A DNA stretch of 64,000 bases from Colias croceus (Eukaryota; Arthropoda; Insecta; Lepidoptera; Pieridae), in NCBI RefSeq assembly GCF_905220415.1, contig NC_059562.1:79501-143500 (forward strand). The letters run 5' to 3'. A program made the translations under genes and the position numbers. The number at the start of each line of letters is the position of its first letter. Position 1 is the first letter of the stretch. Shown one piece after another: positions 11,216-22,350 of the stretch. The notes below the pieces were generated by a model that searched no databases, had not been told where the DNA came from, and saw only the letters and a program-made list of their open reading frames with translations.

Positions 11216-14200
11216 AACTACATAATATAATATAAGTAGTTGCATTTACGATTTTAGTAGAGATTTTCTTTGTTAAATTGTCATCATATCGTAGATACTA
11301 GATACCTAGTTGTTATAAAATTATAGTAAGTACATAGGTATTACATAAATAAAACTAATCTACACTGATGTATTGTAATAATTTATTGTATCCGATAACA
11401 CGCCATACACTGTATTATGTTCATACATTGTAAGAATGGATGTTTTATTTTTTGCTCACTTAGTTACACGATAAGTATGAATTTCCTCGTTTCATCATAT
11501 AAAATATAAATCAATAACAAATCTTCGTGACATTTTTTAGGCTTTATAAGCTAGAGTCAGCGACTTATTCTGCATGTGTTATTATTAGATATATTATGAG
11601 AAATTAGGTTCAAGTGATTAAATACGAATTATTATTAAATATTAAGAACGTAGAATGCTGTAGAATGCAGGCCGCCGCTAACCGATCATCCTGGAAATCA
11701 TTGATATGCTTTTGAAAGCTCATATAGAGCATCCGTCTAATTCTTGGCAGAGATTATCGAGAGATAATGCATCCATATGATATCCCTACTACTTACGTAC
11801 ATAAAATATCTTTTCAATCCATATTTTCTCAAACTACAGCCTTTTGTCCAGCAGTGGACGTCCCTGCACGGCTGAAATGACGACAATAAGTAGAGTATTA
11901 ATTATATGTGATCTGTAAATATTCTAAAAATATTATAAATGTCCTATACCTATATTATTATCTAGTTTCTACTCAACAAGTGCGCTCATCAATCGATGCA
12001 CATACAGGTATTGCATTCATACATATTGAATAATGTTATTTATCGAAGCAAAATCTAACGCACAATGATGATATTAGTACAGAATGTTCATTTGAAGTAA
12101 TTATTGGAAACAGCAAATACGAGCCGCGGCTAATTAGAACCGGTGACCGGTCTGAATGTTGTCTGTTTAAACTTGATTTAAACACGCGTTTTACGTTACG
12201 AATTAAACAAATTTATTGGCTCAGTAATTCTAGATATCTACCTAAGTACTAGAGACTAGAGTTTCAGATTTTCGTGTGGTTTGTTTAGAACGCCGAAATC
12301 AATTAAATTGGACTTGTAACTGTAAGCGTTCGGACTTATTCTGAATCGCACGCAAAGTCATCAAAAAGGCTCTACTTAATAAAGAATTTGAATATATATG
12401 CACCTTAGCACCTACTGCATCACTTTATTAGATACCTAATTGTATATTGTGTATGTAATAACTAATAATATATCCAGGTACCTACTTAGTTATTTTGTTT
12501 GTTTGATGATTTGGCTTTCTACTGACTACAGTAATGCGTGAAATGAGTATCAAACTGATAACTGAATCAAGACCTAATTCAGCAATTTACATAATTACTC
12601 TTGCAATAATTATGACGACTTTAAACCGTGTCAAACGAGCGTACGTTCCAATTAAAATAGCAATGCTAGGTCGGCTAATACATCGCCATCAGCTGTTTTC
12701 AGATGATTTATTTTATATTCTGCTAATTAAATTATCATTTTGCTATGGCAATGCTATTTTGTGACTCTAAAGCCATGTTTAGGCGAGAATGCATAACATT
12801 TTTCATGATTATACAGATGCTTCCTGAAGGGTATTGTTTTTTTAAACTCCCCATATTATTTTATTATACATATATAAATGACCTACCTCCACCTACCTCT
12901 ACTAAGTTAATGCTAATCACGAAAAACTATTAGGTAAGTGTGTAAAAAAAGCTTTGATATTTCTTTATCTATCAAATCAATTGAGAAAAATAGAGTGTTT
13001 ATAAGCCTGATAATTTAAATTAAAAAAAAAAACTAGTTAATCATATAAATAATGTAATATTTCAATAGGTAGTTAATCATTAAATCCGTCTGAAAATTTA
13101 ATTTTTAAATGAAATATTCTCGATGTAAATGAAATTTAAGAAGTTCTTTGTATTAGAATAAAAAATAAACCATCTTGCAATAAAAGTCTATGCGTGTGAC
13201 TTTGCAGAACTCGTCGAGAAATTCTGAAAAACAAAAAAATGATTTCTTATTCGTTATAATAATTGTAAAGTGTAAACCTTTGATGTAAGGGCAGAGTTCG
13301 CAAACCTCCATTCCTTTAGATCGTTAAATAATCACGTTACTTTACAGAGGGCGTAATTTCGCTCTCTTTTATCTTTGTATTTTCTTATTTTTTCGTACTT
13401 AATTCATCAACTGCCCGCCTTTAATACAGTAATCAGACTGGGCGTTTTCGCTAAAGTTTTATATATTTAATACATTTTGTACCCAGTGATGTCTATCGTT
13501 ATTCGTTAGTTCATAGTTGTATAAGTGATTGTTTGATTGATTATGTAAAAATAATGATATATTAAGAAACTGCTTATTTAGGAAGAACAAATTCCAATTT
13601 CACATAAAGTCATTGCTAATTAGGAAATTAACAGTGGAAGTTCATAGGCAATGCAAATATCAGTAATAATTAGCTATTGTTTGAGTGACCACGACAAGTC
13701 GGCACGAGCAGCGCTCGTGACCGCTGACTATGTTGTCCAGACATCATATTAATGTCATTTTAGCACGCATTCGTTGTATCATAGTTATTTATTATCATCG
13801 ACACACGCAGAAAATATTTAAAAATATTACCATAATAAAGGGAAAGGTTATTCTTTTATTCCATTGTACTTTTTTATAATCTGTATAGGAATAGCAAAAT
13901 GAAACTACCATTTAAGATTAGAATATGACGTTTATTAGAAACACAAGAAGTGTTAATGTACACTTTATATGGGCTCGTTTGAAGACCTCAATGTTTAGAA
14001 CGTTATGCAGAGCGTTGCAGATGTTCAATCGTTTCCAAGTTTCGACAGTACGTTGAGGTTGTTAAGTGCTATTCGAAAATCTTCATGACACATACACCAC
14101 TTTCCAGGCCATTCTCCTGAAAACAGAATAAAAGATATTTTTTGGTGAAGCATTGTGATGTAAATGCAATAAATTGAATTAACATGTGTAATGGCGTAAC

Positions 14201-14397
14201 TAGCCCAGATAGTAGAGCACGTGGTAATCGAGTAAGAGCTAACAAAAATTTCCATCCCTAATTTTAACCTCTTTTCCTTTGAAGACAAAAAAGAACCATA
14301 GACTTCCTAGTTCTAAAAATGTATTCAAATCTAGTCTACAGTTTGAGATGTGAAAAGGTAATAAATCCTACCAATGTAATGGTATGACGCGAAAGTT
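11216..14397. other. Non-coding stretch with a non-LTR tail relic
   Basis: No supported gene. At 11,838-11,887 'CAGCCTTTTGTCCAGCAGTG' and a following GGCTGAAATGACGAC resemble the 3' tail of a widespread lepidopteran non-LTR family whose copies end in a (GATGAT)-like tract. The short open frames near 12.5-12.9 kb are AT-rich and show no domain. Confidence 0.45.
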
Positions 14398-14500
14398 CGT
14401 AAGAATTAAATGATGATGAATGAATGGATGTAATTATGTATGTTTGTTACTCTATCACGCGTAAACCACTGAACGGATTTTGATGATATTTAGCAGTGTG
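14398..14500 (+). mobile_element. Fragment of a Helitron-like repeat
   Basis: The text 'GTTTGTTACTCTATCACGCG...AAACCACTGAACGGATTTTG' matches the bodies of the copies at 40.7, 50.9 and 51.7 kb. The terminal hairpin and CTAG are missing. Confidence 0.5.
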
Positions 14501-14525
14501 TGTCACATGCGTCATGTGTGATGTG

Positions 14526-14598
14526 TTTTTCACGGATGTTATATTGATATTATAACACATAATATTATGTCGTGTGTTATAATATAACATGAAAAAAA
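14526..14598. repeat. AT-rich imperfect palindrome
   Basis: The left arm TTTTCA..ATGTTATAT..ATTATAACAC pairs with the right arm GTGTTATAAT.ATAACATGAAAA around a centre at about 14,560. It abuts the Helitron-like fragment just before it. It may be a cruciform-forming tract or a MITE remnant. Confidence 0.5.
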
Positions 14599-14599
14599 A

Positions 14600-15730
14600 T
14601 GAATTAGCTATGCTCTTTATGTCCTACTATAAAATAATTAATACAATGTTTTCAATAAGCCACACCGTTTTGGCGGTATTGGCTCACTCTGTAGCACAGA
14701 TAATAATATAATACTAAATCTGTAGCGAATAGCAACCCCGAATACCGTGTAACCGCGGTACAGTAACGGCTCCGTAGTGTTGCCATTCCGATTTCCGACA
14801 CGTTCATAACATTGTTCTGATATCCATCTGGTTTCTAGTTTATCTAGATATGATAATATAGTATTGTTCAAACAGCATAATATTTATAGATGAGTTTGAA
14901 TTAATATAGGGTTCGATCTTTAATTTATACTAGAGCGAGATGGAACTGCACCGCTTCTTGAGTACCTAATAATATGGGACGATAATAAAACACAAATTTT
15001 ACTTTGAAGATATAATTTGATTAAAAATCCATGAAAGCTACAAAATTCGGCTACAGTAAAGATAAGAAAAAAGTAAATTTACATTCTAATTCTACAGATT
15101 CCAAAGTCTACATTCATCTGTCTATAGCTAAAAATACAGACGACGTCGCGGATAACAGCTATCGTGCAAAGATGCTATATTGTGTACAGTATATGCTTTT
15201 TATTGAGATATCAGGCTGCATCAGTTGTTCTTTACGAGTTGGCTCTGCGACAAATAGCATACAAAGTAGGTCAGTGTTGACAATATTGCCAACATTAGTT
15301 TTATATCGGCCATATTCGTTTGGAAGCAATAAGCCCGCCCGGACTGTTTGCGAAACTTTTATTAAAATTTGTATTCGTTGCAAATTGCAATCGTTTTCAT
15401 GATTTGGGGTAATATATTGTGCAACGGTTAAATTAAAATAGGATGCGCTCGGAGTGTTCATTTCGAAAATCTATTGGCTTTAAATATGAAATATAGATAG
15501 ACCAACTATTGTATTGGTCATTTACTGTACCTATAGATACTCGTTCAATTAGGCTATTTTTATAATTACCTAATTACCTAATTTTATCAACGTACCCATA
15601 CCTATGATCGACTCCGATAAATGAAGCTCATGTCGTCAAACTGTATATTTCATTATACTTTAGGTCTATTCCTAGCTAATAATTAGGTTTTAATATTAAA
15701 CCTTTCAACATATTAGGTAAATAATACACA
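14600..15730. other. Non-coding stretch with chance open frames
   Basis: Two overlapping frames on opposite strands near 15.03-15.46 kb reach 123 and 100 codons, but neither shows a recognisable domain or start context. I do not call a gene. Confidence 0.4.
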
Positions 15731-15837
15731 TATAAAAAGGCATACCATACCCACACATTGCTTTTCGCGGAATAACATACACCATTACCCGCGTATACAC
15801 GTACCGACAGAACAGTAAACATGAAGATTATATCAAG
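15731..15837 (+). promoter_or_regulatory. Candidate TATA promoter and very short first coding exon
   Basis: TATAAAAAGG at 15,731-15,740 is followed about 80 bp later by ATG AAG ATT ATA TCA AG at 15,821-15,837 and then GT (AAG|GTATTT). Insect cuticle and other secreted-protein genes often have a TATA box and a first exon coding only 4-6 residues of the signal peptide, which this layout resembles. I could not identify a convincing second exon. The first good acceptor (near 15,868) gives an immediate stop in frame. This could be a coincidence. Confidence 0.25.
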
Positions 15838-18080
15838 GTATTTTCGGTGCAAATTTTTGTATTCTAGTTAGACAAGCAATTTGGGGAATGTCAGTGTGGC
15901 AACATTTGTATGTACATAACATTACGCCTATGATAACGTAACTCCGCAGCTCCCGGCGGAGCCGCCCTTGCTCCCGTTTCACAAGACACTCTACACTTGA
16001 GGAAATTTCTCTATTTATTGCTGTTTTTATACGAGAATCGCGGGATGCGTGGTGGTTTAAAAGCTTGGGAAGCTTTCATTTTTGTGCTTTTGTAAATGAA
16101 CAGTTTTTACAGCTAGGTTTAAATACTTTTACGCGGATAATTCATCAGATAAGCAAGGTAATCGTAATTACTAATAAATAAAATTATCTTCAAGAATAAT
16201 TTATTGATAATATATTTTATCCGCATAATTGAACATATTGTGGAATGATATGAATCTTTGGCATCCTTATTGATGTTACAATATGCGGTAACAATAATTT
16301 ATGGCACCAAAATAATAACGATTTTATAGGTAGTACCTAGGTATTTCTTCAGCGAATAGTGATTTTTACATTATGCGTAAGTCCTATAAAAGTATAGTTA
16401 GGTAACGCTAGTTACTATTACTAAGTAGTTATTATTCTGTGGACTGTAGTATTATAGTCTTGTATGTATTGAAAATCTATTATACCTAACTAGGTAATAG
16501 GTATGTTTCCCACGGGCATTTTTTTAACTTTTTCGTATGTTTATTTTGGACGTTTAAAGCCTAGTTTATATTCAATTCCATCAGAAATAAGCTACATCTT
16601 CATGTTACATCTGTACAAATATTATTTAGTATCATTAATATTGATTACAAATTTTCTGTGTATTACTAGGTACCTAATTTTCTTAGAAAGTATAAAATAG
16701 GTACGTGCGTGTTATGTTGCTGACCTCCCATTATTCCACAGTACCTAATCTTGATGCTTCAATAATGAACTAGGTCGGTAATAATGGAAGTTGTATATTG
16801 CTTCTACAGAATGTCAGAATGGAAACGGTACCTTGTAAACCTCAATAATTCTCGTGATCTCGTCTTTGGATGCGCTCACACAGCCACGATTGTAATTTGT
16901 AATAGTACACGGATTTACCAAGAGATGGCGCCTAAACAAATATTAAAAAGACTAGTCTATTACCAAAATATACTTTAAAATCACTACTAAAATATTTGTT
17001 GTAAAAATAATGCTTATTTGTAGGTAGGTAATCTAAGATCAAACTATATTAATGAATGTATTCACATGACCAATAATTTACCTATTAGGTACGTTAACCC
17101 ACGCCTGATACCACCACTTGAAACATGAAAGCTTAATCTTATTTAGTAAGCAATTCATTACAAAAATGAATTGTAGTTTTTATTGATTCATTTCGTGACT
17201 ACTACATTCAACAAAATCTATTGGACGGTATAATATTAGGGTTCGGCATTATAGTAGTTTGATCCCCCAATTTATTAACTCTTCTGAGTGCTTCGGCCCC
17301 CGAACAAACATTTTCAATGATAAATTACCTACTCTATTGCTGTGAAATCATTAAAAATGTTAATACAGTTAGATATACCTATAGGTAGGCATAAATATAA
17401 ATTACGTAAAGGTAACTAATCTAAGTAAATTATGACACAATGGTAAAACACAAAAGTTAGTTAACTCCGAGTTTTATTAAAGTTATATGACATCGTGATA
17501 AAAGAAAATAAATTGTAATAGAACTTTTACTGAGTTACTCTGAATAGGTAAGCATGTTTCAACTAAGAGCAGCAATAGTTTATACAGGGGGAAAAAATAC
17601 ATAATATTATGTTAAAGCACCTCATAAAATTGCAAATATAATCGGCGTGAAATAGGAAAATAAATAATTTCAACTTTTTTGTTTTTTAGATGATACCTAC
17701 AATATTTGATATTTAAAGTCAATTCTTAGTAGAATTTTAGATAAAAACAATATTAATTCAGAGTATTAGTTATTACCTCCTTACTCGAATGCCATAAAAG
17801 ATGAAGATTGAAGGAGTAGTTACTTATGCAGTTTCTTGGAAATATATTATAGGTATAAGCAGCTATTTTGAGAAATTATTCATAATTGACTAGGTAGGTA
17901 TAATATTATGCACAAGAAGTTTCGTACTAACATACCTACACATAATAATATATTGTGAAAACTTACCTACCTATTAGAAATCCAATAGAGTGGACATAGG
18001 TATAATATTATTATTATAATAATTTCGACCAGATAGTGGATTTGGCTTGCCAAAAAATATTGATGTAAAAATGTATTTGA
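15838..18080. other. Non-coding stretch
   Basis: A GC-richer patch at 15,945-16,060 includes CCGGCGGAGCCGCC and stays open on + for about 70 codons from 15,953, but it has no recognisable domain. The rest is AT-rich with many TAGGTA/TACCTA motifs. No RNA or complete element was found. Confidence 0.45.
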
Positions 18081-18091
18081 TATTATAGTCT
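18081..18091. repeat. Target-site duplication of the RTE element, left copy
   Basis: TATTATAGTCT here is repeated exactly at 20,254-20,264 on the far side of the retrotransposon. It marks the insertion site. Confidence 0.7.
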
Positions 18092-20253
18092 CTCTCTCTC
18101 TAGTCGTTCCCTCATTACTGAGGATCGTGACTCCCACCACCAGGGTCGTTAATTAGTTGTCGCCATCGAGTCCGGTCCGTGGCAAGATGTAGCGCCGTAT
18201 TCATCGGTAGGTCCATGTGTTCGGTAATCTGATCAGACCAACGCTTGGGACTCCTTCCTCGTAGCCTCTTGCCTTCAACTTTACCAGTGATTATTAATTT
18301 TTCGAGATTGTCGGGATTCCGGCGTGAAATATGCCCAAAGTAATGAAGCATTCGCTGACGGCATATGGTCGATAAACGTGGCTGATTTGTTAGGTGTAAT
18401 TCATTCAGTATTGAAACGTCGGTTCTACGAGCAGTCCACGGAATCCGCATCATTTTACGCCAACACCACATCTCAAAGGCATCAATTCTCTTCCTGTCCG
18501 TCGCCTTCAGCGTCCAGGATTCTGCTCTTCTGCTCCGTATATAAAAATGGAGAACACCAACGTCCGTACGATTCTTGTCTTCGTCCGATTGCTTATATTC
18601 CTATCTTTCCAGAGCTTCGTCAGCTGCGTCATAGATGATTTTGCCATGCCAATACGTTGTCTTATTTCAGCTTCACAGTTGTTGGTGTTGTTTATGAGGG
18701 AACCAAGATATCGAAATTGTTCTACTATTTCATAGTTTTTGAGTAATTCCCTTGAGTTAAGACAGTCTTGGCGGTCCACAATCATGATTTTGGTTTTGTT
18801 TTTATTAACGGTCAAACCATAATCTTTACTGACTGACTCTAGACGGGTTAGCAGGTCAACCATTTCGGTTTCAGAAGATGCAAAAAGCGTGGTATCATCT
18901 GCATATCGTAGGTTAGAGATTTTATTACCGCCGAGTTTTATCCCTCCGTGCCAGCCTTCTAGAGTCTTACGCATTATGAGTTCTCCATATATGTTAAAGA
19001 GAATTGGTGCAATGACACATCCCTGACGCACGCCCTTAGAAAATTTGAAGCTATTTGATTCAGTATTGTCTAGCTTTACGGTGCCATAGCTGGATTCATA
19101 TAACTTTTTTATTAAGAGCACCAAGTGATGGGGAACCCCAATTTCGAATAGAACCTCCCACAATTTCGCCCACTTAACACAATCAAACGCCTTTTGATAG
19201 TCAACGAAGCATAGTACTACAGGGGTATTATAATACTCATAAGTTTTTTCTATTATTTGTCGAATATTGACAATTTGTTCCCGCGTACCTTTGCCTTTTA
19301 CAAAACCCGACTGCTCTTGTGGTATTTGTCGATCAAAAAATGATTTAAGACGGTTGTTTAAGATATGAAGCATAATTTTGCTTGCGTGTGATATTAAAGC
19401 AATAGTTCTGTAGTTATTAGAGTCCCGCACCGAACCTTTCTTGTGAAGTGGAAGTATTAATGAATGTGTCCAGTCTACGGGCCATTCCAAAGTATCCCAG
19501 ATAGCATTACATATTGTATGCATTACAGATATGCCATGTGTACCCAAACTTTTCAGTGTCTCTGCAGCAATATTGTCTGATCCAGGTGATTTGTTCCTTT
19601 TTAATTTACAAATAGCATCTTCAACCTCAGAGAGTAGAATATCTGGCTCACGTTCGCTTAAGTAGAGTGTTAGCGTGGTTTGGTGAGGTGACGAGGACTT
19701 GTCATCAGAGAGATCAGCGCAATACTCTCTCCAGCGTTCGGCCGCTTTTCCAATATCAAAGATTGGGTTACCGTCCGTGTCGTCAATTATCCAGGAACTT
19801 GGTTTAAAATTACGCGTTATCTGTTTAATTTTCTTGAAGAGATCAGCTGTTTGATATTTATTAGCATGCGATTCTATTTCTGTGCACATTTCGTCGAAAT
19901 ATTGGTTCTTATCTTTGCGACACATTAATTGTATTTGGCGATTTAGCTCAGAGTATTTCTGTCTTGATTGGTCGTTGATTCCGCTACTCTTTAATTCCTT
20001 CCTTTCTTTTATAACTTCCCATGTTTTATCTGATATCCAGTCTTTTTTGGCGATGCGTGGCTTACGGCTGAGTTCTTTTATGGATTTTGTAATGCATCGT
20101 TTAAGGTTTTGCCATAGGACTTCAGGGGTTTGGTGTGATTCTGAGTTATATTTCAGCAGTTTATTCTCAATTTGGGTTTTAAAGGTTACAGATTCAGTGA
20201 AGTTAGAGTGGGTGGTTTTTCTTTTTATCTTAGGGCATTTCATTTAGGATAGG
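18092..20253 (-). mobile_element. 5'-truncated RTE-clade non-LTR retrotransposon
   Basis: A ~2.16-kb insertion on the - strand bounded by the 11-bp repeat TATTATAGTCT. It carries the linker, reverse transcriptase and C-terminal region of an RTE-type ORF, but the upstream endonuclease is gone. An in-frame stop lies immediately before the first ATG, next to the left boundary of the copy. The 3' end is a very short UTR ending in (GA)n, which suits the RTE clade, whose members end in short simple repeats rather than poly(A). 5' truncation is the usual outcome of target-primed reverse transcription. Confidence 0.85.
18115..20243 (-). pseudogene. RTE reverse transcriptase ORF, truncated and frameshifted
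   Basis: The reverse transcriptase copied element RNA into DNA at nicked genomic targets. The first frame (20,243 to 18,507; 578 codons) has a Lys-rich linker (~1-200) and RT from about residue 205. Visible RT motifs are FVDYQKAFD (catalytic D348), GVRQGC (404-409) and LRYADD (447-450). At 18,520-18,535 the 8-bp unit GAGCAGAA (on the - strand) occurs twice in tandem. This shifts the frame and ends the first ORF at EEQNPGR. The original frame resumes and continues to 18,115 with ESWTLKATD and an RTE-typical C-terminus with DRTRWRQL. The endonuclease is missing. The ATG used here is just the first Met after the truncation, not a true start. The copy is dead for two independent reasons: truncation and frameshift. 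Confidence 0.87.
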
Positions 20254-20264
20254 TATTATAGTCT
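20254..20264. repeat. Target-site duplication of the RTE element, right copy
   Basis: Exact match to 18,081-18,091 (TATTATAGTCT). Confidence 0.7.
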
Positions 20265-20439
20265 AGTCTCTCATATTTTATGTTCAATCATGATAATAAA
20301 TACTAATATAAAAATGTGCATTCACTGGAAAATTGAAAATGTATAGTTTCTTGTGCAAACTACTTAGTTAAAGCAAGCTCCTGCAAATAGAACATAGCAA
20401 AAATTGTTGAAAAGTTGAACGCGGCTCGAAGCTCGAAGC

Positions 20440-20825
20440 GCGAAAGTTTTGAAGCAACAAGCATTGTTGAGCTTTTCCAAGTTCCGACTCCCTCTAGCGG
20501 CGTTAACCTCTAACTATGCAATGGCGGAATATGGCCGCCGCGTATTGACTGTTGTTCGTTTGTTTACTCTAATTTTATAAGTTTTTAATGTTTAGTGCAG
20601 TTTTGTAATAATGAATCGCCGTTAAATGGTGTAATGTCAGTTCGTGTGTTTCATAAAAGTTCTTTTTCGAGTGTTTCCTTTCAGTTTTCTTTCAAAAAGT
20701 GTGCAAGTTAGTGATTGAGCCGACTTCTCTTAGAGTGCTTCCACATTGGAATGTTGTGATAAAATCATAGTGGATACAGTGTTGTCGCTTACTATTACGT
20801 TTGGATTTCATTCCGGCCTCAAAAG
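20440..20825 (+). promoter_or_regulatory. Candidate promoter and non-coding first exon
   Basis: This is a GC- and CpG-richer island in AT-rich DNA. It contains CCCTCTAGCGGCG (resembling an insect CTCF-like site), ATGGCGG and ATGGCCGCCG (YY1/PHO-like cores), and a TCAGTT initiator at 20,637-20,642. The stretch after the initiator has no long ORF and reads like an insect 5' UTR. It ends in a good splice donor, AAAAG|GTGCG at 20,825. I infer a Pol II start near 20,639 and a ~190-nt untranslated exon of a + strand gene whose other exons I cannot place. An isolated enhancer is an alternative. Confidence 0.35.
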
Positions 20826-21302
20826 GTGCGTACTTTTCGACTTTTATTAACTTTTTCGAGTTTACAAACTTCAATTACCTAGTTTGTTTACTACGTAACT
20901 CCACCGCGCATGTTCATAAACTTTTCGAACTTACAACTTTATTTACTTTTAAGTTTTGTTTTAGATTTAACGTTTCACTTTATTTTAAAGATAAATACAA
21001 CACAATCCTTTTTGTACTAATTTCCTGCGACTGCGATGTTACAATTATTTGATAGTTTCTAAGAGAATTCTTAGTAAGAAATGCATCTTGCATTTGTACA
21101 CAGATTATAACATGCATTTAAATTTTTATATCCAGTATAATTATCCTATTACCTAATAAGACTAAGGCATACATAATTTCTATAGGTACATAATACTGGA
21201 TATAAAATATTACATGATATTACCAAAAACCCAATGATACACTTATTGATTAATAGCTGTTAATGATAATTTGCTTATGCTATTTTCTTCCTTACTAACT
21301 AA

Positions 21303-21310
21303 TGTTTATT
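21303..21310 (-). promoter_or_regulatory. Possible poly(A) signal of the - strand candidate gene
   Basis: AATAAA on the - strand (TTTATT at 21,305-21,310) lies ~120 nt past the last candidate exon. AATAAA is frequent by chance in such AT-rich DNA, so this adds only weak support. Confidence 0.25.
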
Positions 21311-21429
21311 ATGTTTACGCCAGAAATGACTTGAAGATATAGTGAGACGGATGACGATGATGCATATTCCAGCAGTGAATAAGTGTTCACTTCTAAAACA
21401 AGAATCAAGTTAATAAATATTGTACTTAC

Positions 21430-22350
21430 CTCATAATATGTTAAAAGAATTAAATGCTGTATTTGTTCCTTGCATATAGTTTCCTTTCCTTCCTTTCCTC
21501 CTGACATATAATCCTCAATATTCCTGAATCTGACCAAAAAGAAACAAATCTTTATGATAACAGAATATTTAAAAACTACAAGCAATTTTAGTAATATAAT
21601 AAAAGACTGCTCTCATTTTATTTACAGAAAATAGATTACCAAATATTAACTAAGTGTTAATGTAATGTTTGGAAAATCAGCATTAACTATGCTGTATGCA
21701 CTATCTATATAATATATATTGACTGCTTTAAAGATATACTTACTGTCACCACAAAAAACTTTAGACAGGGTTTTCAAAAAACTTTAAGTGTGGGTTCTCT
21801 TTAATCTGGTTTTGTCATATTTCACATAGACAACTATTACATTGACAGATCCTGATCCAGATTTCAAACACTACTCAGCCGATTCTAAAATTATTTTTAC
21901 CATAGTTAAGAGAATTATATACTTACCTTTGTTTTCTTTTAATCCCATGTCAACCCATGTAAAGACAGGATGAGTGGCTAGTATACAATAGTTGAGTTGA
22001 ATCCATCTATTTTGAGCAAGCGTTGAGCTGTAGACTGAAATAAACAATTATTCATTATAAATACCTAATTGCCAAAATAAAACTAACATTCTAGAAGTAC
22101 TTATGTCTAATACTTACAGTTATGTGTAAAATGAGAAACTGATGAATCATACCTCTTGAAAACTCTTGACTGAAGTTTGAGGTTCACTGATAGACAAATT
22201 ACTTTTGGAGTTCATAAATATTTTGTTTTAAAAAAAGTGATAACACAAGATATTAAAATACAAAGTAAATTAAATACATCCAGTCTCTAAGACACCTAAA
22301 TTCTAAAGTACCTATATCACACTTTCACTTTTAGAATACCTACCCTCCAT
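21430..22350 (-). CDS. Candidate small spliced host gene, function unknown
   Basis: Three pieces with good splice signals line up on the - strand. Exon 1 ends ATGGAGG|GTAGGT (22,350-22,344). Exon 2 is 21,927-22,034, with acceptor TTTATTTCAG and donor AAAG|GTAAGT. Exon 3 is 21,430-21,530, with acceptor TTTTTGGTCAG and donor GAG|GTAAGT. Exons 1 and 2 join in phase, and exon 2 is open in only that frame, reading YSSTLAQNRWIQLNYCILAT and on to MGLKENK. In the joined frame exon 3 stops at a TAA after 26 codons, giving a 64-residue product. The other open frame of exon 3 (FRNIEDYMSGGKEGKE) would need a different junction. I do not recognise the family. Transcript data would settle it. A retained relic or chance splice signals are possible. 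Confidence 0.35.

Noticed and set aside
15031..15461. Overlapping 123- and 100-codon frames on opposite strands
   Set aside because: No domain, no splice or promoter support, and AT-biased residue content. Likely chance.
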